A DNA stretch of 7,376 nucleotides, from positions 1 to 7,376 of the forward strand of contig JASHWA010000465.1 in the NCBI GenBank assembly GCA_030044325.1, given 5' to 3'. The stretch's first letter is position 1, and each line of letters opens with the position of its first letter. The notes beneath the pieces are model-generated. The model worked only from the letters and a program-made list of their open reading frames with translations, had not been told where the DNA came from and made no database searches. The position numbers were made by a program, and so were the translations under genes. Source of the DNA: Bryobacteraceae bacterium. Its GTDB lineage: Bacteria > Acidobacteriota > Terriglobia > Bryobacterales > Bryobacteraceae. This document shows, piece by piece, positions 1 to 5,309 of this stretch.

Positions 1-1
1 G

Positions 2-436
2 GGGCTGACCATCATCCATATTTTCGGCTTTTCCGATGCCCGCGCTCTCGATCTCGCCGAAAAATGCGGCATTGCGTTCCAGCTCACCAACATTTTGCGT
101 GACGTTCGCGAGGATTCTGAAAAGGGCCGCGTGTATTTACCCGGGGAAGACTTCCGGAAATTCGGAGTTTCCGCGAAGAACTTCGAGCCGGGCGAAGCTT
201 TCCGGCGCATGCTCGCATTCGAAACGCAGCGCGCGCGGAAGTACTATGAGCAATCGGCTCCGCTGGTCGAAATGATCGAGCCTGCCAGCCGCTCCTCGCT
301 GCGCGCGCTCGTCGGAATCTATTCGCGGCTGCTCGATCGCATCGTGGCGTCCGATTATGACGTGCTCGCGCGGCGCATTCGCGTCCCCGGTTGGGAAAAA
401 ATCTGGATCCTGATGCGCTCGAAGATCTCGCGCTAG
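2..436 (+). CDS. Squalene/phytoene synthase family protein, C-terminal half (5' end outside window)
   Basis: This is the C-terminal 144 residues of a head-to-head prenyl diphosphate synthase (squalene/phytoene synthase family), open from the left edge in the frame starting at base 2. The visible part holds the second aspartate-rich motif, NILRDVRED (D34 and D38 of the fragment), which in this family binds Mg2+-diphosphate, followed by GRVYLPGEDFRKFGV, also typical of the family. Full-length members are about 270-300 residues, so roughly half is missing. In hopanoid-making bacteria such enzymes are HpnC or HpnD (presqualene diphosphate and squalene formation); in carotenoid makers they are CrtB. 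The fragment does not separate these; HpnD is my first guess from the likely phylum. The protein should be cytosolic or membrane-associated and convert farnesyl or geranylgeranyl diphosphate. The TAG stop lies at 434-436. An A6 run at 396-401 close to the end gives access to another open frame (see findings). Family call is firm, exact substrate is not. Confidence 0.9.
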   Translation, partial: GLTIIHIFGFSDARALDLAEKCGIAFQLTNILRDVREDSEKGRVYLPGEDFRKFGVSAKNFEPGEAFRRMLAFETQRARKYYEQSAPLVEMIEPASRSSLRALVGIYSRLLDRIVASDYDVLARRIRVPGWEKIWILMRSKISR

Positions 437-576
437 CGCGCGCGTATTTGCGAGATCGGAACGTTCCCCACCGCATCACTGCCGCGTTTCGCGAGCACCG
501 CCAGTAATGCCGGGGGCTGATTTCCGATTCGTGCGCACCGGGGCCAATCGACCGGAGGGAGTTAAGCCATCCCGGT

Positions 577-582
577 TAGAAT
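577..582 (+). promoter_or_regulatory. Putative -10 hexamer (TAGAAT) for a leaderless DUF2760 transcript
   Basis: TAGAAT matches TATAAT at five of six positions and ends 7 nt before the GTG start at 590. No ribosome binding site lies in the normal window. The only strong Shine-Dalgarno-like string, GGAGGGAG at 554-561, sits about 28 nt upstream, with an in-frame TAA (563-565) between it and the GTG. The arrangement fits transcription starting at or near the start codon. I see no convincing -35 hexamer. Prediction only. Confidence 0.4.
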
Positions 583-589
583 CAAAAGA

Positions 590-1102
590 GTGAATCGAAT
601 CTCTTTCGCCTTTCGAAGTTTCTTTTCCATCCTGTTTCGCGGCAAACTGGCTCCGGATATCGCGCAGGCGTTCGGATTTGCGCGCGCGGAAACCCCGCGG
701 CCCGTAGCCCCTCCGCGTCCTCAGGCCGGACCACAGGACGGCGCGGTGCAGATTTTGTCCATCCTGCAGCGCGACGCTCGCCTGGTCGATTTCCTGATGG
801 AAGACATTTCTGCGTACTCCGATGAACAGGTGGGCGCCGCGGTGCGCGACGTTCAGGAGCAGGCGCGTAAAACCATGCTGCGCTATTTGCAGTTGTCGCC
901 GGTGATCGACGGCGTGGAAGGCGCCTATGTCAAGAGCGACGCGGCGGAAGCCTCCGCGCTCAAGCTGATCGGAAACGTGCCCGCGAGCGGGAAAGCTCCC
1001 GGCGGAACGCTGCGCCATAAAGGCTGGAAAGCGGAAAAGGTCGACCTGCCCGCGGGATCTCCCACCAGGATCGTCGCAGCAGCGGAGATTGAAGTCGAGT
1101 AG
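590..1102 (+). CDS. DUF2760 domain-containing protein
   Basis: A 170-residue protein that I recognise as the DUF2760 family, function unknown. The family core runs from about residue 50 to 157: VQILSILQRDARLVDFLMED, then SDEQVGAAVRDVQEQARK, a predicted helical stretch, then a C-terminal GNVPASG...GGTLRHKGWKAEKVDLP segment, the most diagnostic part. The N-terminus (FRSFFSILFRG) is amphipathic to hydrophobic and could touch a membrane, but it is short for a transmembrane helix; residues 34-49 are a Pro/Ala-rich linker. The start is GTG at 590, because an in-frame TAA at 563-565 blocks anything longer and no other start codon follows it. From family knowledge, DUF2760 genes commonly sit directly before divergent Hsp70 genes, as here (43 nt gap to the Hsp70 start), so a partner or cochaperone-like role is a reasonable inference. 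There is no J-domain HPD motif. Confidence 0.88.
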   Translation: MNRISFAFRSFFSILFRGKLAPDIAQAFGFARAETPRPVAPPRPQAGPQDGAVQILSILQRDARLVDFLMEDISAYSDEQVGAAVRDVQEQARKTMLRYLQLSPVIDGVEGAYVKSDAAEASALKLIGNVPASGKAPGGTLRHKGWKAEKVDLPAGSPTRIVAAAEIEVE

Positions 1103-1148
1103 CCGGAGGCTACTTTCCAACAATGCCGGAGGCTGCTTTCCAACAATG
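1103..1148 (+). repeat. 23-bp tandem duplication containing ribosome binding site and start codon
   Basis: Two adjacent 23-bp units, 1103-1125 and 1126-1148, differ at one base only (A at 1112, G at 1135). Each unit contains GGAGG (1105-1109 and 1128-1132) and ends in ATG (1123-1125 and 1146-1148), with the same 13-nt gap between them. The second ATG is the Hsp70 start. As 23 is not a multiple of three, the first ATG is in another frame. Confidence 0.93.
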
Positions 1149-1149
1149 A
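1123..1149 (+). other. 8-codon upstream mini-ORF overlapping the Hsp70 start (ATGA)
   Basis: The ATG of the first repeat unit opens MPEAAFQQ followed by TGA at 1147-1149. The TGA overlaps the Hsp70 ATG at 1146-1148, giving an ATGA junction of the kind used for translational coupling. It has its own GGAGG at 1105-1109, with the same spacing as the Hsp70 site. The geometry is read directly from the sequence; whether it is translated is unknown. Confidence 0.5.
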
Positions 1150-3746
1150 ACGTCGGGATCGATCTCGGCACCACCAATTCCGCGCTCGCTTATATCGACC
1201 CGGTAGACGCCGCTGAAGCGGATTTTCCGGCGATTCGGGTTCTGGACGTTCCGCAATTCGTCGCGCAGGGACGCATCGAGACGCGGCGCACGCTGCCATC
1301 ATTTTTATTTCTCGGCGATCAGGAGTACGTCGGTGTCTACGCGCGCGAGCAGGGCGCGCTCATTCCGACCAAGTCGGTTCACTCAGCCAAGAGCTGGCTT
1401 TCGAATCCGGAAGTGGATCGCACCGCGAAAATTCTGCCCTGGGATGCGCAGGAGCAGGGGCGCGTGCTCTCGCCGGTGGAAGTTTCCACGCGCATCGTGC
1501 GTCACCTCGTGGACGCTTTTTCGAAGGATCGCGGCTTGCCCATCGCCGAACAGAACGTGGTGCTCACCGTTCCGGCGAGTTTCGACGAAGAGGCTCGCGA
1601 GTTGACCGTCGCCGCGGCCCGCGAGGCGGGGATCGAAAAGCTGACGCTGCTCGAAGAGCCGGCCGCGGCGTTTTATTCCTGGATCGCGAACGATCTTGCG
1701 CGGTCGCAGAAACATCTGTTCGACGGGCAGACCGTGCTGGTATGCGACGTCGGCGGCGGCACCAGCGATTTTACGTTGATTCGTGTGGCGCGCGACGGCG
1801 ATCGCGTCGATTTCACGCGCACCGCCGTCGGGAGGCATCTGCTGCTCGGCGGCGACAACCTCGATTTGACGCTGACTTGGCTGGTCGAGGCGAAGCTCGG
1901 AAAGTCGCTGTCCATTCGCCAGCGCAGCGGATTGCGCCGGCAGTGCGCCTCGGCCAAAGAGCGCCTGCTTTCCGATCCCGCGCTCAAAAGCGTGGAAGTG
2001 ACGGTGCTCGGCGCCGGCTCCGCGCTGGTCGGCGGAACGCTGCGCACCGAGATTTTGCGCGACGAAGTGCTCGAATTGGCCCTCGACGGATTTCTGCCGG
2101 TCTGCGAAGTGTCCGATCGGCCCAAGGAAGAAGAAAAGAGCCTGTTTCGCGAACTGGGCCTGCCCTATGTCGCCGATCCCGCGGTCACTCGTCATCTCGC
2201 CGCGTTCCTCGAAACCGCCCACGACGCGAAGCCGGACGCAATCCTGTTCAACGGAGGATTTTTCATTCCCGAAATTCTGCGCCAGCGCGCCGCCGATGTG
2301 ATGGAACACTGGTACGGCCGGCGCCCGCTGATTTTCGAAAATCGCGATCTCGATCTGGCCGTCGCGGTGGGCGCGGCATATTATTCCTACGTTCGTGAAA
2401 CGGGCGCTGGACTGCTGGTGCGTGGAGGATTGCCGCGATCGTACTTTATCGGCTTGGGTGGCGCAGCCGGCGGCTTGCGAACCATGTGCTTAGTCCCGCG
2501 CGGCGCCGAAGAAGGATCCACCGTGGAGCTCGACACCGGAAATTTGCAGCTCGTCACCAACAAGCCGGTCGCGTTTCGTCTGTACAGCTCGCGGACGCGC
2601 GCCGACGATCGCCCCGGCGACGTGGTCGAATTCGCGGATGGCGACACCGAACTGCATCTGCACGCTCCCTTGAATGCCGTTCTGCGCTTCGGAAAGACGG
2701 GCGAACGGCTGATTCCTGTAAAGCTCGGCGCGAAGCTGACCGAAGTCGGCACCCTCGAAATCTGGGCCGATTCGAAGGCGAGCGAGCATCGCTGGCGATT
2801 GCAGTTCGAATTACGCAAAGCCGCGCAAACCGTCCCGCGCCGCGCCGCCGCGGTGGTGAGCGAAGAAGCGCTCGCATCGGCCGAACGTCTGATTCAGGAC
2901 GCGTTGGTTGAAACCACGGTCGAGCCCGCGCAGCTGCCCGCGCGCCTGGAGCAAGCGCTCGGATTGGGACGGAATTCGTGGCCGGTCTCTGCCATCCGCA
3001 AGCTCGCCGACCGCATGCTCGAAGTCGCCGACGGGCGCAAGCGCAGCGCACCGCACGAGCTTCGCTGGCTGAACCTGTGTGGATTCTGCCTGCGCCCCGG
3101 GTTCGGATTTCCGGGCGACGATTATCGCGTGGAGCAAGCGCGCCGCGTCTACGCAAGCGGCCTCACCTTCGGAAATCAGGTGCAGAACGAAATCGAGTGG
3201 TGGATTTTCTGGGGCCGCGTCGCCGGAGGTTTGAATCGCAACCAGCAGACCGATATTTTTCAGAGATTGTCGCCCACGCTGCTGCCGCGCGCCGGAAAAA
3301 AAGTCCAGCGCGTCAATTCGAGCCTGCTGCGCGAAATGTGGCGCACGGCGGCCAGCCTGGAACTGCTGCCCATCCAGACCAAAACGCAGTTGGGCGACGA
3401 ACTGATCGTGCGCATCAAAAAGGGCGATTTCGTCGACACCGGTTTGTGGTGTCTCGCGCGAATCGGCGCGCGAAAACTTTTCTACGGCCCGATCAACCAG
3501 GTGGTCCCCGCCTCCACCGCCACGCGATGGATCGAATCGGTGATCAAAATTTCGAAAGCCCAAGACGCGGTCGCGGCCATGGCTCGCCACACCGGCGACG
3601 CGACGCGCGATGTGACCGCGTCCACGCTCGACCTGGTGCGCCGCGCGTTCCCCGAAGCCGATATCGAATCCGAACCAGCCGATCAGCTCGCGGCGATGGG
3701 CAAAGTTTTCGGCGAAGAGCTGCCGGAGGGTTTGATTTTCGGTTAG
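1146..3746 (+). CDS. Large divergent Hsp70 family chaperone with DUF3731-type C-terminal region
   Basis: An 866-residue Hsp70-superfamily ATPase. The nucleotide-binding domain covers about residues 1-420: phosphate-1 motif GIDLGTTNS (4-12), SAKSWL with K82 in the place of the DnaK catalytic lysine, TVPASFDEEA (141-150), LEEPAAA (169-175), phosphate-2 motif VCDVGGGTSDF (199-209), GGDNLDL (235-241) and adenosine motif ILFNGGFF (366-373). All ATPase residues I could place are present. No DnaK-type DLLLLDV linker follows. Residues about 421-557 look like a reduced beta substrate-binding domain (VPRGAEEGST, then VKLGAKLTEVGTLEIW). About 558-866 is an Arg/Trp-rich helical region that I assign to DUF3731, the C-terminal domain of long DnaK-related proteins of roughly 900 residues. 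The start is ATG 1146, immediately before the ATPase motif and behind GGAGG at 1128-1132; the frame stays open upstream to 1089, but that would overlap DUF2760 and add 19 non-homologous residues. Clients are unknown; it is probably cytosolic and co-transcribed with DUF2760. Confidence 0.92.
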   Translation: MNVGIDLGTTNSALAYIDPVDAAEADFPAIRVLDVPQFVAQGRIETRRTLPSFLFLGDQEYVGVYAREQGALIPTKSVHSAKSWLSNPEVDRTAKILPWDAQEQGRVLSPVEVSTRIVRHLVDAFSKDRGLPIAEQNVVLTVPASFDEEARELTVAAAREAGIEKLTLLEEPAAAFYSWIANDLARSQKHLFDGQTVLVCDVGGGTSDFTLIRVARDGDRVDFTRTAVGRHLLLGGDNLDLTLTWLVEAKLGKSLSIRQRSGLRRQCASAKERLLSDPALKSVEVTVLGAGSALVGGTLRTEILRDEVLELALDGFLPVCEVSDRPKEEEKSLFRELGLPYVADPAVTRHLAAFLETAHDAKPDAILFNGGFFIPEILRQRAADVMEHWYGRRPLIFENRDLDLAVAVGAAYYSYVRETGAGLLVRGGLPRSYFIGLGGAAGGLRTMCLVPRGAEEGSTVELDTGNLQLVTNKPVAFRLYSSRTRADDRPGDVVEFADGDTELHLHAPLNAVLRFGKTGERLIPVKLGAKLTEVGTLEIWADSKASEHRWRLQFELRKAAQTVPRRAAAVVSEEALASAERLIQDALVETTVEPAQLPARLEQALGLGRNSWPVSAIRKLADRMLEVADGRKRSAPHELRWLNLCGFCLRPGFGFPGDDYRVEQARRVYASGLTFGNQVQNEIEWWIFWGRVAGGLNRNQQTDIFQRLSPTLLPRAGKKVQRVNSSLLREMWRTAASLELLPIQTKTQLGDELIVRIKKGDFVDTGLWCLARIGARKLFYGPINQVVPASTATRWIESVIKISKAQDAVAAMARHTGDATRDVTASTLDLVRRAFPEADIESEPADQLAAMGKVFGEELPEGLIFG

Positions 3747-3795
3747 TGTCCTGTCGCGCAGGAATTGTTACTACAGCGATGTGAGGCGCGGGCCG
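3747..3795. other. Short gap between convergent genes; weak hairpins only
   Basis: This separates the Hsp70 stop (TAG, 3744-3746) from the stop of the small minus-strand gene. It holds a 5-bp hairpin, TCCTG (3749-3753) and CAGGA (3759-3763) with a 5-nt loop, followed by ATTGTT, a poor terminator candidate for Hsp70. A stronger imperfect palindrome, GCGC-G-GGCC with loop GTCA and GGCC-GCGC (3786-3806, one bulged G), reaches into the end of the minus-strand gene but has no T-run on either side. Confidence 0.35.
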
Positions 3796-4056
3796 TCAGG
3801 CCGCGCGTTCTGCGTGCGATAAAGAATTCTCCGCCACACGCCGGCAAGAAAGCGAGGCCGGTGGCCCGCCCTCGAGTTTGTCGATGCGGTCGCGCAGCAC
3901 TTCCTGTTCCACATCAAGCGCCCGGATCGCGGCCATATGCGCCCGCGAACGCGTATCCACAGGCGATGCCCACGGATGGAATGCCGTTAGAAGCTTCGTC
4001 TCAGCGGATTCCAATTGCTCGGATATCCAGCGCTTGTCCTCCTCGCTCAAGCCCAC
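3796..4056 (-). CDS. Small charged hypothetical protein (86 aa)
   Basis: An 86-residue protein I cannot name. Its core, residues about 3-63, is LSEEDKRWISEQLE, then ETKLLTAFHPWASP, then a heptad-like RALDVEQEVLRDRIDKLEG helix. It looks like a soluble, highly charged, helical protein with a coiled-coil second half. I recall similar short proteins (EDKRW, FHxWASP, then a leucine-spaced KLE helix) in Acidobacteria, but cannot verify this here. The tail after KLEGG (66-86) is of lower quality and may be non-conserved. The start is chosen as GTG at 4054-4056; TTG at 4048-4050 is possible. The frame stays open further upstream, but there it is only the antisense reading of the terminator and tRNA gene (a characteristic tRNA false translation), so a longer gene is rejected. 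A CATAAT hexamer (4066-4071, minus) lies 9 nt upstream, with no clear ribosome binding site. Confidence 0.55.
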   Translation of the reverse strand: MGLSEEDKRWISEQLESAETKLLTAFHPWASPVDTRSRAHMAAIRALDVEQEVLRDRIDKLEGGPPASLSCRRVAENSLSHAERAA

Positions 4057-4065
4057 GCTGTCTCG

Positions 4066-4071
4066 ATTATG
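4066..4071 (-). promoter_or_regulatory. Putative -10 hexamer (CATAAT) for the small minus-strand gene
   Basis: CATAAT on the minus strand matches TATAAT at five of six positions and ends 9 nt before the GTG start at 4056. That fits a leaderless or near-leaderless transcript, in line with the lack of a Shine-Dalgarno sequence. No recognisable -35 hexamer. Weak evidence. Confidence 0.25.
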
Positions 4072-4137
4072 GTGCGTTTTGAGCGAGAGATTTCTCACAC
4101 AGGCAAAGAGTCGTGATCGGCTTCCCAACGAGTGTGC

Positions 4138-4162
4138 AAAACCCGCGCCATTGCTGGCGCGG
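4138..4162 (-). terminator. Intrinsic terminator behind tRNA-Ala
   Basis: Read on the minus strand, CCGCGCCA, loop GCAA, TGGCGCGG forms a perfect 8-bp GC-rich hairpin with a GNRA tetraloop, followed by G and four Ts (4141-4138). It begins 22 nt after the tRNA CCA end, the expected place for its terminator, and separates the tRNA from the small gene downstream. The T-tract is short, so termination may be incomplete. Confidence 0.75.
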
Positions 4163-4184
4163 CTCGCAACGGACCGGCGTGATT

Positions 4185-4260
4185 TGGTGGACGGCATGGG
4201 ACTCGAACCCACGACCCCCGCGTTGCGAACGCGGTGCTCTCCCAACTGAGCTAGCCGCCC
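4185..4260 (-). tRNA. tRNA-Ala (anticodon CGC)
   Basis: The reverse complement folds as a complete 76-nt cloverleaf. The acceptor stem is GGGCGGC with GCCGTCC, including G3:U70, the main alanine identity pair. The D-arm contains AGCTCAGTTGGGAGAGC. The anticodon stem CCGCG/CGCGG encloses loop TTCGCAA with anticodon CGC, reading the alanine codon GCG. The T-arm GTGGG-TTCGAGT-CCCAT follows, then discriminator A and an encoded CCA (4185-4187). GCG is a frequent alanine codon in the surrounding genes, so a dedicated CGC anticodon fits this GC-rich genome. All required stems are intact. Confidence 0.96.
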
Positions 4261-4282
4261 GTTTTCCAAAGCTACGACTGTA

Positions 4283-4314
4283 AATATAGCATGCCGGGTG
4301 CGGCGACGGCTCAA
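4283..4314 (-). promoter_or_regulatory. Putative promoter of the tRNA-Ala gene
   Basis: On the minus strand a TATATT -10 hexamer (4283-4288) is preceded by TGC (4289-4291), giving an extended -10 element (TGn). A TTGAGC -35-like hexamer lies at 4309-4314, at a long spacing of 20 nt, so the extended -10 probably dominates. Transcription would start roughly 15 nt before the mature tRNA 5' end at 4260, leaving a short leader for RNase P. Confidence 0.5.
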
Positions 4315-4325
4315 AAATGGCGCGC

Positions 4326-4331
4326 TAGAAT
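4326..4331 (+). promoter_or_regulatory. Putative -10 hexamer (TAGAAT) for a leaderless DUF2007 transcript
   Basis: TAGAAT, identical to the hexamer before the DUF2760 gene, ends exactly 7 nt before ATG 4339. A GGAG at 4332-4335 is too close to that ATG (3-nt spacing) to be a good ribosome binding site. The hexamer overlaps the alternative ATG at 4330 and so argues for 4339 as the start. Confidence 0.4.
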
Positions 4332-4338
4332 GGAGTCG

Positions 4339-4560
4339 ATGCACGAGGCAAATCTTGTGGTGATTCGCGCGTTCGGAACGGCCGCGGAAGCGGAGCAGGC
4401 CAAGAGCGCTCTCGAATCGGCCGGCATTGCGTCCATGATTCAAGCCGACTCGGTCGGTGGCATGCGGCCGCACGTCGCCTGGGCGAGCGGAGGATACAAA
4501 ATCCTGGTTCGCGAGGACGACGCGGACGAGGCCAGCGCCATTCTCTCCGCGGGCGCTTAG
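4339..4560 (+). CDS. DUF2007-type small protein (73 aa)
   Basis: A 73-residue protein resembling the DUF2007 family ('putative signal transducing protein', ferredoxin-like fold). Visible features: a first strand NLVVIRAF, then a helix TAAEAEQAKSALESAGI, a second strand ASMIQAD, a variable loop, and YKILVREDDADEASAIL, where DUF2007 proteins have a strand followed by a helix starting with acidic residues. Family members typically sense or bind something unknown and occur alone or fused to zinc-ribbon or membrane segments; this one is a bare domain with no cysteine and no membrane helix. The start was chosen at ATG 4339 (MHEANLVV) because TAGAAT sits 7 nt before it. ATG 4330 would add three residues and ATG 4291 sixteen, the latter inside the tRNA promoter. 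The stop TAG (4558-4560) overlaps the stop of the convergent ATPase gene. The gene is divergent from the tRNA. Function unknown. Confidence 0.72.
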   Translation: MHEANLVVIRAFGTAAEAEQAKSALESAGIASMIQADSVGGMRPHVAWASGGYKILVREDDADEASAILSAGA

Positions 4561-5294
4561 CGGATCTTTTCGTCGCGCTCCACTTTTCCGTCGCGAATGT
4601 GGATCACGCGGTGGGCGTGCATGGCGATGTCGTGCTCGTGCGTCACCAGCACGATGGTGTTGCCCTGCTGGTGCAGCCGCTCGAACAGGCCCATGATTTC
4701 GCTGCCGGTCGCCGTGTCGAGAGCGCCGGTGGGCTCGTCCGCAAGCAGAATGGACGGATCGTTCACCAGGGCGCGCGCGATGGCCACGCGCTGGCGCTGG
4801 CCGCCTGAAAGCTCGCTCGGTTTGTGCATCATGCGCGGCTCCAGATCGACGGCTCGGAGCGCGCCCTTGGCTTTCGCCTCGCGTTCCTTGTGCGACAGGC
4901 CCGCATAGATCAGCGGCAGCTCCACGTTGTGCAGCGCCGTGGCGCGCGCGAGCAGGTTGAACGTCTGGAAAACGAAGCCGATTTCCTTATTCCGGATGCG
5001 CGCCAGCTCGTCGTCGTCCATTTCGCTGACCAGATTGCCGGCGAGGTAATATTCGCCCGAGCTGGGCGTATCCAGGCACCCGATCAGGTTCATCAGCGTG
5101 GATTTTCCCGATCCCGAAGGTCCCATGATGGCGACGTATTCGCCTCTCCGGATTTCGATATCGATGCCCGATACCGCGTGGATCTCCTGGTCGCCCATCA
5201 CGTAAATTTTCTGCAGATCCCAGGTGCGGATGATGATGCCGTCACGCTTCAACTGCTCTCCGCGCGAGGTTTTTTCAAGAACTGCCGTCGCCAT
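4557..5294 (-). CDS. ABC transporter ATP-binding protein, MacB/LolD type
   Basis: A 245-residue ABC ATPase with all catalytic motifs: Walker A GPSGSGKST (58-66), Q-loop glutamine Q110 in FVFQTFNLL, signature LSGGQ (162-166), Walker B ILLADE (182-187) with catalytic E187, D-loop ALD (191-193) and switch histidine H219 in VTHEHD. The stretch GEYVAIMGPSGSGKSTLMN followed by IGCLDTPSSGEY is typical of the MacB/LolD/FtsE-like group, which drives FtsX-type permeases in mechanotransmission rather than classical import. The ATG at 5294 lies 15 nt after the adaptor gene stop, so the two are almost certainly one operon; no strong ribosome binding site is visible, suggesting translational coupling. The first 22 residues precede the ABC domain and are slightly longer than usual. 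The protein has no permease domain, and no permease gene follows: the next gene is convergent, with a 4-nt overlap. Substrate is unknown. Confidence 0.93.
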   Translation of the reverse strand: MATAVLEKTSRGEQLKRDGIIIRTWDLQKIYVMGDQEIHAVSGIDIEIRRGEYVAIMGPSGSGKSTLMNLIGCLDTPSSGEYYLAGNLVSEMDDDELARIRNKEIGFVFQTFNLLARATALHNVELPLIYAGLSHKEREAKAKGALRAVDLEPRMMHKPSELSGGQRQRVAIARALVNDPSILLADEPTGALDTATGSEIMGLFERLHQQGNTIVLVTHEHDIAMHAHRVIHIRDGKVERDEKIR

Positions 5295-5309
5295 TTTGGT
5301 TGTCTACCG

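Noticed and set aside
1089..1145. Longer Hsp70 start at 1089
   Set aside because: It would overlap the DUF2760 gene, add 19 residues with no Hsp70 similarity and pass through both repeat units; ATG 1146 has GGAGG upstream and begins exactly at the ATPase motif.
1383..2309. Long open frame on the minus strand (308 codons), and similar ones at 476-1177 and 2811-3590
   Set aside because: These lie fully opposite well-supported DUF2760 and Hsp70 coding sequence, have Arg/Gly/His-rich, low-quality translations with no recognisable domain, and are expected at this GC content.
3749..3763. Hairpin after the Hsp70 stop as an intrinsic terminator
   Set aside because: Only 5 bp of stem and followed by ATTGTT, not a T-run; noted in the gap entry but not called as a terminator.
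3878..4249. Plus-strand 123-codon frame
   Set aside because: It runs antisense through the small gene, the terminator and the tRNA; its end (GMGLEPTTPALRTRCSPN) is a typical false translation of an antisense tRNA.
4185..4260. tRNA-Ala as an integration site for a mobile element
   Set aside because: No integrase, no second copy of the tRNA 3' end in the window, and the flanking genes look like ordinary chromosomal genes.
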